DNA from: Fusobacterium ulcerans ATCC 49185
Lineage (GTDB): Bacteria > Fusobacteriota > Fusobacteriia > Fusobacteriales > Fusobacteriaceae
Length of the DNA stretch: 64,000 nucleotides
Direction of reading: 5' to 3'
Assembly: GCF_900683735.1 (NCBI RefSeq)
Contig: NZ_LR215979.1
Coordinates: 992,001 to 1,056,000, forward strand
The notes below the pieces were generated by a model. The model ran no database searches, was not told where the DNA came from, and saw only the letters and a list, made by a program, of their open reading frames with translations. This document shows, in pieces, positions 16,494 to 24,230 of the stretch. The position numbers and the translations under genes were made by a program. The first letter of the stretch is position 1; every line of letters begins with the position of its first letter.

Positions 16494-18059
16494 ATGAAAA
16501 ATAGTTTTAAAGATAATGTACAAGTCTTTGGTAGATCATTGCTTCTTCCAATAGCAGTAATGGCTCCAATAGGAATGGTAATGGGGATAACAGGAGCATT
16601 AACACAAAGTTATATGATTTCAAGATTTCCATTTTTAGGAAATGAATTTTTAAATATGCTTATCAACAGTTTGAAAAGTATAACAAGTGTGGTTTTTGAT
16701 AATATTCCTTTATTATTTGCAATGGGTGTGGCATATGGTATGTCAAAAAAAGAAAAAGGAATAGCTGTATTTGCTGCTGTTCTTGCATATCTTACTTTGA
16801 ATATTGTTATGAATGTATATCTGAAGACAACAGGTCTTCTTGTGACAAAGGGAATGTCACAGGTAGGTCAGGGAATAGTTTTAGGAATACATACTTTAAA
16901 AATAGATGCTGCTGGAGGTATTATCAGTGGACTTGTAGCTGCAAAGATAACTGACAGATTCTATAAGCTTGAACTTCCATTGGCTTTTGCTTTTTTCAGT
17001 GGTAAAAAATCAGTGCCTATTATAACATTTATGGTAATGATACCAGTAGGAATTGTAGTACCAGTTGTATGGGGAGTTATTACAAAAGTTCTGCTGAAAT
17101 CTTCTTTCATCTTTATGAATGATAAATTTGGATTAGCAGTTTACTGGTTCTTGCACAGATCACTTATTCCATTTGGACTGCACCATGTACTTGCTTCTAT
17201 AGTCAGATTTACAGAAGCTGGGGGAACATATATGATAGAGGGGCAAGCATATATTGGAATATTGAATGCTGTAAATCATGTACTGTTTGTATTAGGACCT
17301 CAAAGTCCTTATTGGAACGAACTTATGCCTAAATTAACAAGTTATCTGGGTGCAGGGCAGATGCTTACAACTCTATTTAGAGTACCAGCAATAGGGCTTG
17401 CAATGTATCATACTTCTTATGCAAGAAATAAAAAGATAGCTGGAGGGGTTATCCTTACAGTTGTACTTACAGCTTTTCTTGGAAATGTTACTGAGCCTTT
17501 AGAATTTTCATTTCTGTTTATAGCTCCTCAATTATTCGTTGTGTATGCTGTCCTTTGTGGAATAATGGCACTTCCATTGAATTTCTTAAATGTATCAATT
17601 GGATATATTAGAGGGACTATATTTGACTTTGGAATATTTGGACTGCTATACGAAAATACACACTGGGTACAGCTCATCCTTTTAGGTATTGTAAACTTTG
17701 TGGTATTCTATTTAGTATTCAGATTTGCAATTACTAAATTCAATCTTGAAACTCCAGGTAGGGAGCAGGGAGAAATGGAAGACAACAGAAATAATCAATA
17801 CCTGAAAGAAAAACAATATGGAAAAGTAGCTGAAATAGTGGTAGAGGGTCTTGGTGGAAAAGATAATATAGTAAATGCAGAGAACTGTATAACTAGATTA
17901 AGAGTGGATATAAAGAATAAAGAGCTTATCAATCAGGCAAAATTAAAAGAAGCAGGGGCTTCTGGAATATTCTTCCCACAAGAAAAGCATATCCATGTGG
18001 TATTTGGACCATATGTTGAATTTGTAAAAAATGCTGTTGATGACTATCTTAAAAAATAA
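16494..18059 (+). CDS. PTS permease, glucose/glucoside family EIICB
   Basis: 521 residues. Residues 1-420 form the EIIC transport domain with about ten membrane segments and the family motif FLGNVTEPLEF (about 331-341), where the glutamate binds sugar. A linker leads to an EIIB domain (about 440-521) with the phospho-cysteine C465 in AENCITRLRV. No EIIA domain is attached, so a separate EIIA must supply phosphate. The family brings in glucose, maltose, N-acetylglucosamine or glucosides as sugar phosphates; the substrate here is unknown. AAGGGGGAC precedes the ATG. It is separated from the upstream operon by a strong terminator and shares its message with the lyase 27 bases downstream. Confidence 0.9.
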   Translation: MKNSFKDNVQVFGRSLLLPIAVMAPIGMVMGITGALTQSYMISRFPFLGNEFLNMLINSLKSITSVVFDNIPLLFAMGVAYGMSKKEKGIAVFAAVLAYLTLNIVMNVYLKTTGLLVTKGMSQVGQGIVLGIHTLKIDAAGGIISGLVAAKITDRFYKLELPLAFAFFSGKKSVPIITFMVMIPVGIVVPVVWGVITKVLLKSSFIFMNDKFGLAVYWFLHRSLIPFGLHHVLASIVRFTEAGGTYMIEGQAYIGILNAVNHVLFVLGPQSPYWNELMPKLTSYLGAGQMLTTLFRVPAIGLAMYHTSYARNKKIAGGVILTVVLTAFLGNVTEPLEFSFLFIAPQLFVVYAVLCGIMALPLNFLNVSIGYIRGTIFDFGIFGLLYENTHWVQLILLGIVNFVVFYLVFRFAITKFNLETPGREQGEMEDNRNNQYLKEKQYGKVAEIVVEGLGGKDNIVNAENCITRLRVDIKNKELINQAKLKEAGASGIFFPQEKHIHVVFGPYVEFVKNAVDDYLKK

Positions 18060-18086
18060 AGAAATATATAGTTTTGGGAGGAAAGT

Positions 18087-19463
18087 ATGAGAGCACTCTA
18101 TGATTCAAAGAGTAAGACAATGAATTATTTTGGTATAAAGGAATTGATGTCTAAAGAAGCTAAATATCAAGCATGGCTGGATATAGAAGCTGCTCTGGCA
18201 AAAGCTCAGGGAGAATTTGGAATAATACCTAAGGAAGCTGCTGAAAATATTGGAAAAGCAGCTAAGGTAGAATATATAGATTTTAAATTGATGGATGAGA
18301 TATACAAAAAGATAGGACATGGGTTCGTTCCATTTGTAAAAGTTTTCATAAAAGCTTGTGATGAAATATCTGGAGAAAGTGAAAGTTCAAAATATATTCA
18401 TTATGGTGTAACCACTCAAAATATACAGCAGAGCGGACAGCTTATTGTATTGAAACAAATACATGAAAAATATCTTTTGATTTGCTCTAAAATACTTGAT
18501 AATCTAGCTAAACTTGCTGAGAATAATAAAGATTCGGTAATGGCTGGAAGGACGCATGGAAAACATGCCACTCCAATAACTTATGGATATAAGGTATCTG
18601 TATGGATAAGTGATATTCTTACAAGTGTAGAGAGAATGAAAGAAGTGGAGAAGAGGACTTTCAAAATAATGATGGGGGGAGCAGTTGGAGCTTTTAATAC
18701 AGTAGGAGAAACTGGGAGAAAAGTTCAGGACAGAGTGGCTGAAATACTTGGAATGTACTCTATGGATGTGCCTTCAAGAAATATAACAAGCCACAAAGAA
18801 GAATATATAATGGGACTGGCTCTTTTAGCAAACAACTGTCATAAAATAGCTGAGGAAGTATATAGTACTTCAATAGAGGAATATGGAGAAATATCAGAGG
18901 CTTATGAAGAGGGAACTGTGGGAAGCAGTACAATGCCTCAAAAAATTAACCCAAAACTTGCTAAGGGAATAATAGCTAATTCACAAAAACTTTATTCAAT
19001 AGTACCACTGGGATTATATTCAGGAAGCAGACCTTTTGAAGCTGACAGCTCATCATATATGCTTTTTGATGCAGCATTGGAAGAAGCTATGGAACTGATA
19101 ACAGAGGTGCTGTTAAGAACTGAGGAACTTACTAGAACAGTACAGGTATTTAAAGAAAGAATGTATCAGAATGTTCTTAACAATAAAGGGCTGGATAATA
19201 GTGAGTATATTATGATGAAGATAGCAGAGAAATTAGGAAAAGATAAGGCTCATTCAATAATTTATGAGTTGGCTATAAAATCAGAGGTAGAACATAAGGA
19301 GTATTTTCAGCTGTTAAAAGAAAATGAGATAATTTCATCAGCTTTTAGTGAGGAAGAGATAAAAAGTATGCTCAAACCTGAAAACTATATAGGATTATCT
19401 AGTGAACTAGCAGTGGAAATGGCAGAAAAGGCAAGAAAAAAAGCAGAAGAAATTAGAAAATAA
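18087..19463 (+). CDS. Fumarase/adenylosuccinate-lyase superfamily lyase
   Basis: 458 residues with the superfamily signature GSSTMPQKINP (about 278-288), a catalytic-acid histidine region GRTHGKHATP (154-163, H157) and HYGVTTQNIQQ (105-115). These are closer to adenylosuccinate lyase and 3-carboxymuconate cycloisomerase than to argininosuccinate lyase. Members eliminate fumarate or cyclise carboxylates. Its location right after a PTS permease and near a catabolic kinase suggests a breakdown role rather than purine synthesis, perhaps on an N-succinyl or other dicarboxylate-bearing substrate; that is inference. GGGAGGA precedes the ATG, and a hairpin follows the stop by 20 bases. Confidence 0.8.
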   Translation: MRALYDSKSKTMNYFGIKELMSKEAKYQAWLDIEAALAKAQGEFGIIPKEAAENIGKAAKVEYIDFKLMDEIYKKIGHGFVPFVKVFIKACDEISGESESSKYIHYGVTTQNIQQSGQLIVLKQIHEKYLLICSKILDNLAKLAENNKDSVMAGRTHGKHATPITYGYKVSVWISDILTSVERMKEVEKRTFKIMMGGAVGAFNTVGETGRKVQDRVAEILGMYSMDVPSRNITSHKEEYIMGLALLANNCHKIAEEVYSTSIEEYGEISEAYEEGTVGSSTMPQKINPKLAKGIIANSQKLYSIVPLGLYSGSRPFEADSSSYMLFDAALEEAMELITEVLLRTEELTRTVQVFKERMYQNVLNNKGLDNSEYIMMKIAEKLGKDKAHSIIYELAIKSEVEHKEYFQLLKENEIISSAFSEEEIKSMLKPENYIGLSSELAVEMAEKARKKAEEIRK

Positions 19464-19482
19464 ATATATAAATAAATTAAAG

Positions 19483-19528
19483 TGTCCATTAAAGTATTGA
19501 AATCGTCAATATTTATGGACATTTTTTT
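19483..19528 (+). terminator. Terminator after the lyase gene
   Basis: GTCCAT (19484-19489) pairs with ATGGAC (19515-19520), extended inside by AGTATTGA with TCAATATT, followed by seven T. Confidence 0.8.
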
Positions 19529-19565
19529 GTTGTTTGAAAATACTCTTAAAATCGTATATTTAAAA

Positions 19566-19592
19566 AAGGCGCATTTGTGTATAAAGGCGCCC
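19566..19592 (-). terminator. Hairpin stopping leftward transcription out of the switch
   Basis: GGCGC (19568-19572) pairs with GCGCC (19587-19591). On the minus strand it is followed by six T, making a terminator. Two of the pairing bases lie inside the invertible part, so the hairpin is complete only in the orientation shown. Confidence 0.55.
19574..19589 (+). repeat. Left inverted repeat of the predicted switch
   Basis: TTTGTGTATAAAGGCG, the exact reverse complement of 19723-19738. The match stops at both ends, giving a sharply bounded 16-bp repeat. Confidence 0.9.
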
Positions 19593-19616
19593 TTTTTTCA
19601 TGGAAATTTTATATTA

Positions 19617-19645
19617 ATTATATCCTTTAATTTTAAAAAAATCAA
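19617..19645 (-). promoter_or_regulatory. Leftward promoter inside the predicted switch
   Basis: On the minus strand: TTGATT (19640-19645), exactly 17 bases, TATAAT (19617-19622). It points away from the autotransporter and into the hairpin at 19566-19592. No equally good rightward promoter was found in the segment. Confidence 0.7.
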
Positions 19646-19718
19646 GAAAAAAGTTTTTTGGTGAAATAATATGTTCAAAAAATAGAATCTTTATATAGTG
19701 GAAAATACAAAGGGTTAA

Positions 19719-19750
19719 AGTTCGCCTTTATACACAAAAGAGAACTCTTT
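19719..19750 (+). terminator. Weak hairpin between switch and adhesin gene
   Basis: AGTTC (19719-19723) with GAACT (about 19743-19747) followed by CTTTTTTTT. A 5-bp stem with a long loop. The left half of the stem lies almost wholly in the invertible part, so it would vanish after inversion. Confidence 0.4.
19723..19738 (-). repeat. Right inverted repeat of the predicted switch
   Basis: CGCCTTTATACACAAA, the exact reverse complement of 19574-19589, with 133 bases between the two arms. Confidence 0.9.
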
Positions 19751-19792
19751 TTTTTACTGGAATTATAAAAAAAATGACAGAGGGGAAAGAAT

Positions 19793-22700
19793 ATGCTAGA
19801 GAATATAATGAAAGCAGTAAAAAGAAAAGTAAAGAAAAAAAGTTTGAATGTAACAACAGCAGCTGTAGTAGGATTTTTGTTATCATGTCCATTGACAATG
19901 GGAGAAGGATTGGAAATAACTCAAGAGGCAGGAGAAAAAATATTATTTAATGATAAAGTCTACGATAAGGCAACACATCCATTTGTATATAATACTTTTG
20001 AGGATAATATCTACAGTAATAATATGGAAATAGTAAATAATGGACAGTTAGGTCTGGCAATAGAAATAGCTGATGATTTGCAACTAGAGATATATAATAA
20101 TAATTTAATATCAGCAGATAATAATGATGAGGCATATGGAATATATAATAGCAGCTCAAAAATAAAAAAAATAGAAAATAATGGAACAATATCAGCAAAA
20201 GGAACTAATTCCAGTAGTGGAATATATAATATTTATGGAGAAATAGAAAGTATAGTAAATACAGGAGAAATAATTGTAGAAACAACTGCCAGTTCCCAAT
20301 CTAGTTATGGGATATATAATCTTTCAAGTAAGATTGGAGATATAGTGAACGATGGAATAATATCAGCAGAAACAAAAGGAAATAATAGTGATGGATATGG
20401 AATATATAATCGTTTACACAATGATCAAGGAACAATAAAAAACATATTAAATAATGGCTTAGTACTAGGAAAAGGAATAGATAATGGATTAGGAATAAGA
20501 AATACAGGAATGATAAATAATATAAAAAATGCAGGAATAATATACGGAAATTCACTCAATCAGTCTTCAGGGGTACATAATGAAAGTACTGGAGTTATAA
20601 AAAAGATAAATAACAGTGGGAAAATTGTAGGAACAGTAGGAAGTCAAGCAAGAGGAATTTATAATTATTCTGGAACAATAAAAAGTATAGAAAATACAGG
20701 AATAATTTCTGGGGAAGGATCAAGGTTAGGGGCTGGAGTAGCTATGGGACCAATGAACAGTATCAGAAGCTCAATAAAGAATACATCAGATAATGAAACT
20801 AAAAATATAAGTAATACAGGAATAATATATGGAGCTGGAAATAGAGGCTTTGGAATTTTTATAAATGGAACAACAATAAGAACAATAGAAAACTCAGGAC
20901 TTATAGCAGGGGTAGGAAATAATGATGAAGCATATGGAGTTCAAAATAATTTTAATTCTTCAGAAATAGATAATATAAAAAATACAGGAAAAATTATGGG
21001 AATATCTGCAAATGGTAATAGTGTTGGATTATCAGATAATACTGGAGTTTCATCAATAACAAATCCAATAGATAACTTAGGAATGATAATAGGAAAAGGA
21101 AAGTCTTCTGGAACAGGATTTCGTAGTGAATCAATTGTTGGAGATAAAATAAATAATTTTGGAATAGTTTATGGAAATACTTATGCTCTTAGTGCAAATA
21201 GTCTAGGAGCAGTAGGAGGAAAGAACTATGGACTATTAATTGGAGAGCTAAATAATGTAGTAATAGGAGATGATGAAAAAGAAATAAAAAACTATGGAAT
21301 TGTATTTAAAGTTAAATCTAGTGACAAATATGATGTTTCATATAGATATGATGGAAGTGAAGATATAGATGTAAGTATGTTTTCTAATGAAAGACAAATG
21401 AAGGTTAAAAATGCTGCCACATCAGAAAATGGAAGTAGTAGCTTTTCAGAAAAAACTTATGAAGATTCTATAATAAATGGAATAACAGATACAATTAAAA
21501 TATCAGGAACAGGGAATACAATAAAAGGTTCTGTAGTAAATGCCTATACATCAGCAATAAAATTCGATGATAGTGGAGATAATTCCTTGACTATTTCTGG
21601 AAGTATTATAAATGGTGGGTTAGAGGATAAAGGAATAGCCATTAAGGGAGATTCTAAAAATGATGAATTGATTTTAGAGTCTGGAGAAGTAGAATTTAAA
21701 GATGGAAGTAGTGAAAAAATAAATACTGTAATAAATGGAAGTATAGATTTAGGTGAAGGGGACAACAAACTTACAATCTCTGAAGGAACAGTAATAAATG
21801 GAGAAATTATAACAGGAAGTGGAAATAATGCTCTTACTCTAGGAAAAGGAAATCTAAATCGCAGTGCAGAACAGGAAGAAATAAATATTTTTAATAATAT
21901 AAAAGGATTTGATGAAACATTAATTAATGGAAACATAACTATATTTGATAAAACTTATGTATTTGATAAAGACTTGAGTGTTGCTGAAGAAAAATTGACA
22001 GCAGAGCTTGGAGATATAACATTGGAAAATGGAAGCAATCTAATACTCAAAATAGATGGTACACAGAAAGAGGAAGGTAAAATTACAGGTCATGCATTGC
22101 ATGGAAATACAGGAAGTATATCATCTAATGGTGGGAAACTTTTGTTGGATGTAGGGAAATTATCTGTAGGAACTATAGTAAACTTTGGTGGAACAGAATT
22201 GACTGATTCAATGAAAGGAAATGAAATAAATTATGCTTTAGATGTGACATTGGACAGTCTTTCTCTTCTTCATAATATTGAAAAAATTTCAAGTGAAGAT
22301 ATCAAAGTAACAATAAAAGGAAATCTACCTGTAATGCCTTATCCAGATGATATAAATTATAATCAGTTAAATAAGATGTATCAAGGAATTCTTTCAACTG
22401 ATCAGATAAAATATTTTAATATTGTTAGTAAAGAAAATCTTTCTACTTTTTTAGGATATTTAAATAATATTTATGCAGGAAGTCCATACTCATATTCTAG
22501 TGAACTTTCAAGAAAATCAACAGGAATGTTCAGAGATATAGTCACTGATAATATCTTTAAATCTGATATAGGAAAATGGATGATATATGGGGGATTAACT
22601 CATGTAGATGGAGGAACTAAAGATACTTACTTTGGAAAAGGGTATTATACTTATGATATTGGAAGTTCAGATATAGAAACAGATACAAAAATAACAGGGG

Positions 22701-23482
22701 CATATATGTTGGGAGAATATGGAATATCTGACACTTTTACCTCTGGCATAGTTGTTGGAGGAAATAAACTTAAGTCTAATCTTTCTAATGGTTCAAAAAC
22801 AAATGGAGATACTCTATATGTTGGAGCTTATACTAAAAAATATATAGGAAATTTAAAAGTAATAGCAGGAGCAGGGTTTCAGTATGGAGATTATAATGCT
22901 GACAGAATAGCCCTAAATAAAGTAGCCTCTGACATAGCAGAGTCAATAATAAGATATTCTGATAATTACAATGATGTAGTATACGATATTTATTTAAATG
23001 GAAGATATTCTAATCCAATAGGAGATAATTTATTCTTAGAGCCTTATGCAACTCTATCATATACATACCTAGATCAAGATGGAGCTAATGAGGGAAGCAA
23101 AGTTCTTGCTATTGAAACAGATTCAAAATCATTTGATTATACAGTTGGAAAAATGGGAGTAGACTTGAAGAAAGTTATTCTACATTCAACTGGTAAAAGC
23201 ACTCTAACAGCAGGAGGCAGCTATACAAAAATATTAGATGGAGCAGAGGAAGAATATATCACAGGAAGATTTAAAGGTGGAAGAGATTTTGATATTTTAG
23301 TCGCTCACAAGAATGAACATAGCATAGGACTTAATATTAAGTATGCTCTTGAATTAGAAAATGGAGTGCTATTTGACATAAAAGGAATTTATACAATAGA
23401 AAGAGATTCTAATAATAATTCTGGAAAGAATAAGGCTAAAGAAGAATGGATAATAGGAACAGGGTTAGGATATAAATTTTAA
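19793..23482 (+). CDS. Autotransporter adhesin (type Va secretion)
   Basis: 1229 residues. A long basic signal region (MLENIMKAVKRKVKKKSLNV, then a hydrophobic stretch to about residue 37) leads into a passenger domain (about 38-920). The passenger is made of imperfect repeats around I-NTG-I-G and GIYN, the pattern of a beta-helix adhesin. The last 310 residues are an outer-membrane beta-barrel (from KWMIYGGLTHVDGG near 924) ending in aromatic GTGLGYKF, as required for BAM insertion. Fusobacterial genomes carry many such proteins, used for adhesion and coaggregation. AGAGGGG precedes the ATG. Expression is probably controlled by the invertible segment just upstream. Two HU-like genes follow on the same strand with no terminator between. 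Confidence 0.9.
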   Translation: MLENIMKAVKRKVKKKSLNVTTAAVVGFLLSCPLTMGEGLEITQEAGEKILFNDKVYDKATHPFVYNTFEDNIYSNNMEIVNNGQLGLAIEIADDLQLEIYNNNLISADNNDEAYGIYNSSSKIKKIENNGTISAKGTNSSSGIYNIYGEIESIVNTGEIIVETTASSQSSYGIYNLSSKIGDIVNDGIISAETKGNNSDGYGIYNRLHNDQGTIKNILNNGLVLGKGIDNGLGIRNTGMINNIKNAGIIYGNSLNQSSGVHNESTGVIKKINNSGKIVGTVGSQARGIYNYSGTIKSIENTGIISGEGSRLGAGVAMGPMNSIRSSIKNTSDNETKNISNTGIIYGAGNRGFGIFINGTTIRTIENSGLIAGVGNNDEAYGVQNNFNSSEIDNIKNTGKIMGISANGNSVGLSDNTGVSSITNPIDNLGMIIGKGKSSGTGFRSESIVGDKINNFGIVYGNTYALSANSLGAVGGKNYGLLIGELNNVVIGDDEKEIKNYGIVFKVKSSDKYDVSYRYDGSEDIDVSMFSNERQMKVKNAATSENGSSSFSEKTYEDSIINGITDTIKISGTGNTIKGSVVNAYTSAIKFDDSGDNSLTISGSIINGGLEDKGIAIKGDSKNDELILESGEVEFKDGSSEKINTVINGSIDLGEGDNKLTISEGTVINGEIITGSGNNALTLGKGNLNRSAEQEEINIFNNIKGFDETLINGNITIFDKTYVFDKDLSVAEEKLTAELGDITLENGSNLILKIDGTQKEEGKITGHALHGNTGSISSNGGKLLLDVGKLSVGTIVNFGGTELTDSMKGNEINYALDVTLDSLSLLHNIEKISSEDIKVTIKGNLPVMPYPDDINYNQLNKMYQGILSTDQIKYFNIVSKENLSTFLGYLNNIYAGSPYSYSSELSRKSTGMFRDIVTDNIFKSDIGKWMIYGGLTHVDGGTKDTYFGKGYYTYDIGSSDIETDTKITGAYMLGEYGISDTFTSGIVVGGNKLKSNLSNGSKTNGDTLYVGAYTKKYIGNLKVIAGAGFQYGDYNADRIALNKVASDIAESIIRYSDNYNDVVYDIYLNGRYSNPIGDNLFLEPYATLSYTYLDQDGANEGSKVLAIETDSKSFDYTVGKMGVDLKKVILHSTGKSTLTAGGSYTKILDGAEEEYITGRFKGGRDFDILVAHKNEHSIGLNIKYALELENGVLFDIKGIYTIERDSNNNSGKNKAKEEWIIGTGLGYKF

Positions 23483-23513
23483 TTGGTTTATAAAGTTTTA
23501 AGGGGGAATGATT

Positions 23514-23810
23514 ATGAAAGAATCAGATTTTATCAAACTTTATAAAAAGAAAATAAAGGCTAAAAACTATAAAGAAACAAAGAAAAAAGTAGATTTATTC
23601 TGGAATGCATTTTTTAAGCTATTAGATAATGAAAAGAAAATTGTAATAAAAAATTGGGGTATTTTTGAAAAGAAAAGTGTAAAATCAAGAAAAGTAGTAG
23701 TCCCAATGTGGATAGAAGCGGGGTATAGTAAACCTAAAGAAATAATAAAATTTAGAGCAGGAGAAGGATTAATAAAAAAGATAAATAAAAGTGGTGAAAA
23801 CAATGAATAA
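23514..23810 (+). CDS. Divergent HU/IHF-like DNA-binding protein
   Basis: 98 residues with the HU fold pattern: two N-terminal helices (about 1-42), IVIKNWGIFEKK (the HU GxFE turn, 44-55), then a beta-arm segment and a final KFRAGEGLIKKIN helix as in HU (KFKAGKxL). The arm lacks the usual RNPxTG and reads VVVPMWIEAGYSKPKE instead, so DNA bending may differ. I chose the second of two close ATGs (23514) because AGGGGG lies 8 bases before it and only 1-2 bases before the first. It starts 31 bases after the adhesin stop and overlaps the next HU-like gene. Confidence 0.75.
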   Translation: MKESDFIKLYKKKIKAKNYKETKKKVDLFWNAFFKLLDNEKKIVIKNWGIFEKKSVKSRKVVVPMWIEAGYSKPKEIIKFRAGEGLIKKINKSGENNE

Positions 23811-24078
23811 AAAGTCACTAGCAAAATTATATAGAGAAATGAATTCAAAAACATTGACAGTAAATGAATCAATAAAAGAAATAGATATATTTCTTGAAAC
23901 ATTGGAAGAAGCTTTATTAATAGATGGAGAAGTTAAATTTACAAAAGTAGGAGTATTTGAAATTCTTATAAGAAAACCAAGAGTAATAGCCAATCCTATA
24001 ACAAAAGAATTAATGACAATTTATCCAAAGAAAACAGTAAAATTCAGAATATCTAAAAAAAATGAAATAACAAAATAA
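23803..24078 (+). CDS. Second divergent HU/IHF-like DNA-binding protein
   Basis: 91 residues, HU-like: helices at 1-40, EVKFTKVGVFEILIRKPRVIANPITKE with the beta-arm (RVIANPITKE in place of RxGRNPxTGE), and KKTVKFRISKKNE at the end. It starts within the last codons of the preceding HU-like gene (8-base overlap), so the two are translationally coupled and may form a heterodimer. A GTG at 23791 is an alternative start; the ATG at 23803 gives the expected N-terminus. Together they could organise DNA at the adhesin locus or assist site-specific inversion, as HU and IHF do elsewhere; that is inference. Confidence 0.7.
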   Translation: MNKKSLAKLYREMNSKTLTVNESIKEIDIFLETLEEALLIDGEVKFTKVGVFEILIRKPRVIANPITKELMTIYPKKTVKFRISKKNEITK

Positions 24079-24094
24079 TAAGATCAAATATTTT

Positions 24095-24149
24095 TAGCTG
24101 TACTTTGAATATCAATGAAAGGTTGGTATTTAAGTACAGCTATTTTTAT
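24095..24149 (+). terminator. Terminator after the HU-like pair
   Basis: 11-bp stem TAGCTGTACTT (24095-24105) with AAGTACAGCTA (24132-24142), then TTTTTATTTTT. It closes the adhesin-HU-HU unit. Confidence 0.85.
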
Positions 24150-24230
24150 TTTTCAAATACTTCTTGAACTTCCTGCCTCTGTACATAGATTAATATCTGT
24201 GGTACTATTTAGATATAATATTTTCAGGGG

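Larger units (their letters stand above)
19574..19738. other. Predicted invertible promoter segment (phase switch), shown OFF
   Basis: A 165-bp segment bounded by perfect 16-bp inverted repeats (19574-19589 and 19723-19738), ending about 55 bases before an autotransporter gene. Inside lies a near-consensus promoter pointing left, away from the adhesin (19617-19645). Flipping the segment about its centre at 19656 would put the -10 box at 19690-19695, facing the adhesin. The dimensions match known promoter inversions (fim switch of E. coli, capsule switches of Bacteroides). What is seen is the repeats and the promoter; inversion itself is inferred. Confidence 0.65.

Noticed and set aside
20100-21100. 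Repeated motifs in DNA resembling a repeat array
   Set aside because: They are in frame and encode the imperfect I-NTG/GIYN repeats of the autotransporter passenger; spacing and sequence vary, so this is not a CRISPR array or tandem-repeat locus.
21544-21936. 130-codon open frame on the minus strand
   Set aside because: Antisense shadow of the autotransporter passenger; composition is typical of reversed beta-helix repeats.
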